From NCBI GenBank assembly GCA_002501135.1, contig DLRQ01000042.1, positions 22,357 to 44,920 of the forward strand: a DNA stretch of 22,564 nt, written 5' to 3'. The position numbers and the translations under genes were made by a program. The DNA comes from Candidatus Neomicrothrix sp. UBA7884. Its GTDB lineage: Bacteria > Actinomycetota > Acidimicrobiia > Acidimicrobiales > MedAcidi-G1. Every line of letters starts with the position of its first letter. Positions within the stretch are counted from its first letter, which is position 1. This document shows, piece by piece, positions 21,668 through 22,564 of the stretch. The notes under the pieces are model-generated. The model ran no database searches, was not told the DNA's origin, and saw only the letters and a program-made list of their open reading frames with translations.

Positions 21668-22564
21668 ATGAGGAAGTACGCGGTTGCACTGGTGTTTTTG
21701 TTGGTCGCCTTGGGGTGTCGTGGTGGTTCAGACACCGCTACACCAGCAACGACTGCGACACCAACCACCACTGCGGCCGCAACTACGACTGCTGCACCAA
21801 CCACCACTGCGGCCGCAACTACGACTGCTGCACCCACTACGACTCCGACACCGACCACCACCGCAGCGCCGTCGACGACCGCGGCACCAACCACGACCGC
21901 GGCACCAACCACTACCTCAACTACCTCTCTCATCAGGTGGAATACGAATGGCGAGAAGGAGTGGGCACCAAGTTCTGATCCACCTCCGTGTGAAACGTTT
22001 GAGGAGGTCTTCTCGATTTTCCCGATCGACACGAATCTGCTTACTCAGTTCGCTCGACCAGGTCGCACGGGTTATGCCAATGCTGATGGGACAGAGCCGA
22101 TCTACATTGCTCACGGAGCGCTACGGGCCGACAACTCCCAGTACGACCAGGTCAACGTGAGATTCCCCGCTAAGGGCTTCAGCCTGTATGCCGCAAACCG
22201 TCGGGTTGAAGGAACCATCAGCAACGAAGAACAAGTGAAGTTGTTGTTCCATCATCCCTGTGGAATCCAGGTTTGGATAGACCACCTTGCGAAGCCAACC
22301 GACAAGTGGGCGTCCGTCATCGAGGACGTTCCCATCACTACGTCCTCACGTATCACCTTCATGCCCGCTGGAGCACACCAGGTTGAGGCGGGCGAGGTAT
22401 TGGCAAGCGGGATTGGTCACGACAACAACACATATCTGGACTTCGGGGTCTACGACCTAAGAAATAAGAACGATGTAACGGAAATGATCACCAACGAGTG
22501 GCCCGACTATCGCAGCACAGCTGATTACGCGATCTGTTGGTCAACGTTCTTCGGACCTGACACC
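21668..22564 (+). CDS. secreted lipoprotein with Thr/Ala/Pro-rich linker (3' truncated by window)
   Basis: The frame from ATG 21668 stays open for 299 codons to the window edge, so the C-terminus is missing. Residues 1-17 (MRKYAVALVFLLVALGC) are a short lipoprotein signal peptide with Cys17 as the likely lipidation site, although the ALGC lipobox is not the commonest form. Residues ~23-80 are a low-complexity linker of Thr, Ala and Pro, partly encoded by a 36-bp tandem repeat, as expected for a wall-spanning stalk. The remaining part (from about 82) has Trp, Tyr and three Cys and no family I recognise; it is probably an extracellular domain. Base composition looks more AT-rich than in the genes left of the tRNA. 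Function is unknown. Confidence 0.8.
   Translation, partial: MRKYAVALVFLLVALGCRGGSDTATPATTATPTTTAAATTTAAPTTTAAATTTAAPTTTPTPTTTAAPSTTAAPTTTAAPTTTSTTSLIRWNTNGEKEWAPSSDPPPCETFEEVFSIFPIDTNLLTQFARPGRTGYANADGTEPIYIAHGALRADNSQYDQVNVRFPAKGFSLYAANRRVEGTISNEEQVKLLFHHPCGIQVWIDHLAKPTDKWASVIEDVPITTSSRITFMPAGAHQVEAGEVLASGIGHDNNTYLDFGVYDLRNKNDVTEMITNEWPDYRSTADYAICWSTFFGPDT
21761..21832 (+). repeat. 36-bp tandem repeat, two perfect copies, inside the lipoprotein linker
   Basis: Positions 21761-21796 and 21797-21832 are identical 36-mers, directly abutting. Each encodes a 12-residue Pro/Thr/Ala unit in frame. A third, diverged unit follows from 21833. Such repeats can change copy number by slippage without a frameshift, altering stalk length. 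Confidence 0.9.

Noticed and set aside
21408..21671. 87-residue plus-strand ORF in the spacer after tRNA-Val
   Set aside because: No ribosome-binding site, no domain, and it runs into the lipoprotein start; I treat the 277-bp spacer as non-coding.
21761..21832. 36-bp repeat of CRISPR-like length
   Set aside because: The copies abut without spacers, lie in frame in a coding sequence, and number only two perfect units.
21484..22032. 182-residue minus-strand ORF with VVVGAAVVV repeats
   Set aside because: It is the reverse reading of the Thr/Ala/Pro linker repeat in the lipoprotein gene; the plus frame has a signal peptide and stays open for 299 codons.

Overview
This is a high-GC stretch with frequent GTG starts, tight ATGA/GTGA gene overlaps and short intergenic gaps. 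It reads as an actinobacterial chromosome, most likely class Acidimicrobiia (inferred from gene content and style, not from a marker tree). Nearly all of it is chromosomal core. I found no transposase, integrase, phage gene, rRNA or CRISPR array. The final ~1.2 kb, after a tRNA gene, looks different from the rest.

Layout. Positions 2-118 hold the tail of an alpha/beta-hydrolase-like gene. Next are sufB (256-1659), without sufC/sufD beside it, and a small four-cysteine protein (1686-2069). A tight forward operon follows: phoH-like, ybeY, a CNNM/CBS CorC-like membrane protein, and era (2213-5894). A dinG-family Fe-S helicase (5927-7894, minus) diverges from uppS and recO (7958-9390). An RDD membrane protein (9393-9974, minus) diverges from glyS (10061-11380).

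The accessory block is 11417-18369. It has four minus-strand genes transcribed in this order: a fatty acyl-CoA reductase/HAD phosphatase fusion, a zinc MDR dehydrogenase, a LarA-like (nickel-pincer nucleotide superfamily) protein, and a PlsC-type acyltransferase. A TetR regulator is divergent from them. The 64-bp TetR/reductase spacer holds two near-identical TACCA-N2-TGGT(A) palindromes with centres 20 bp apart, one overlapping each predicted promoter. This is the best candidate for an undescribed system: a TetR-controlled lipid-modifying pathway that combines acyl reduction, dephosphorylation, dehydrogenation, a LarA-fold step and acyl transfer. Its product cannot be read from the sequence.

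After it come ddl (18371-19456, minus) and murF (19576-20892, plus), a divergent peptidoglycan-precursor pair; a double zinc-ribbon protein (20903-21235, minus); tRNA-Val(CAC) (21314-21390); and a lipoprotein gene with a Thr/Ala/Pro linker built partly from a 36-bp tandem repeat, running off the right edge (21668-22564).

A cross-cutting pattern: most stand-alone or divergent genes have a TANNNT -10 box 6-10 nt before the start codon and no convincing Shine-Dalgarno sequence. This implies leaderless or nearly leaderless mRNAs, while internal operon genes rely on overlap coupling.
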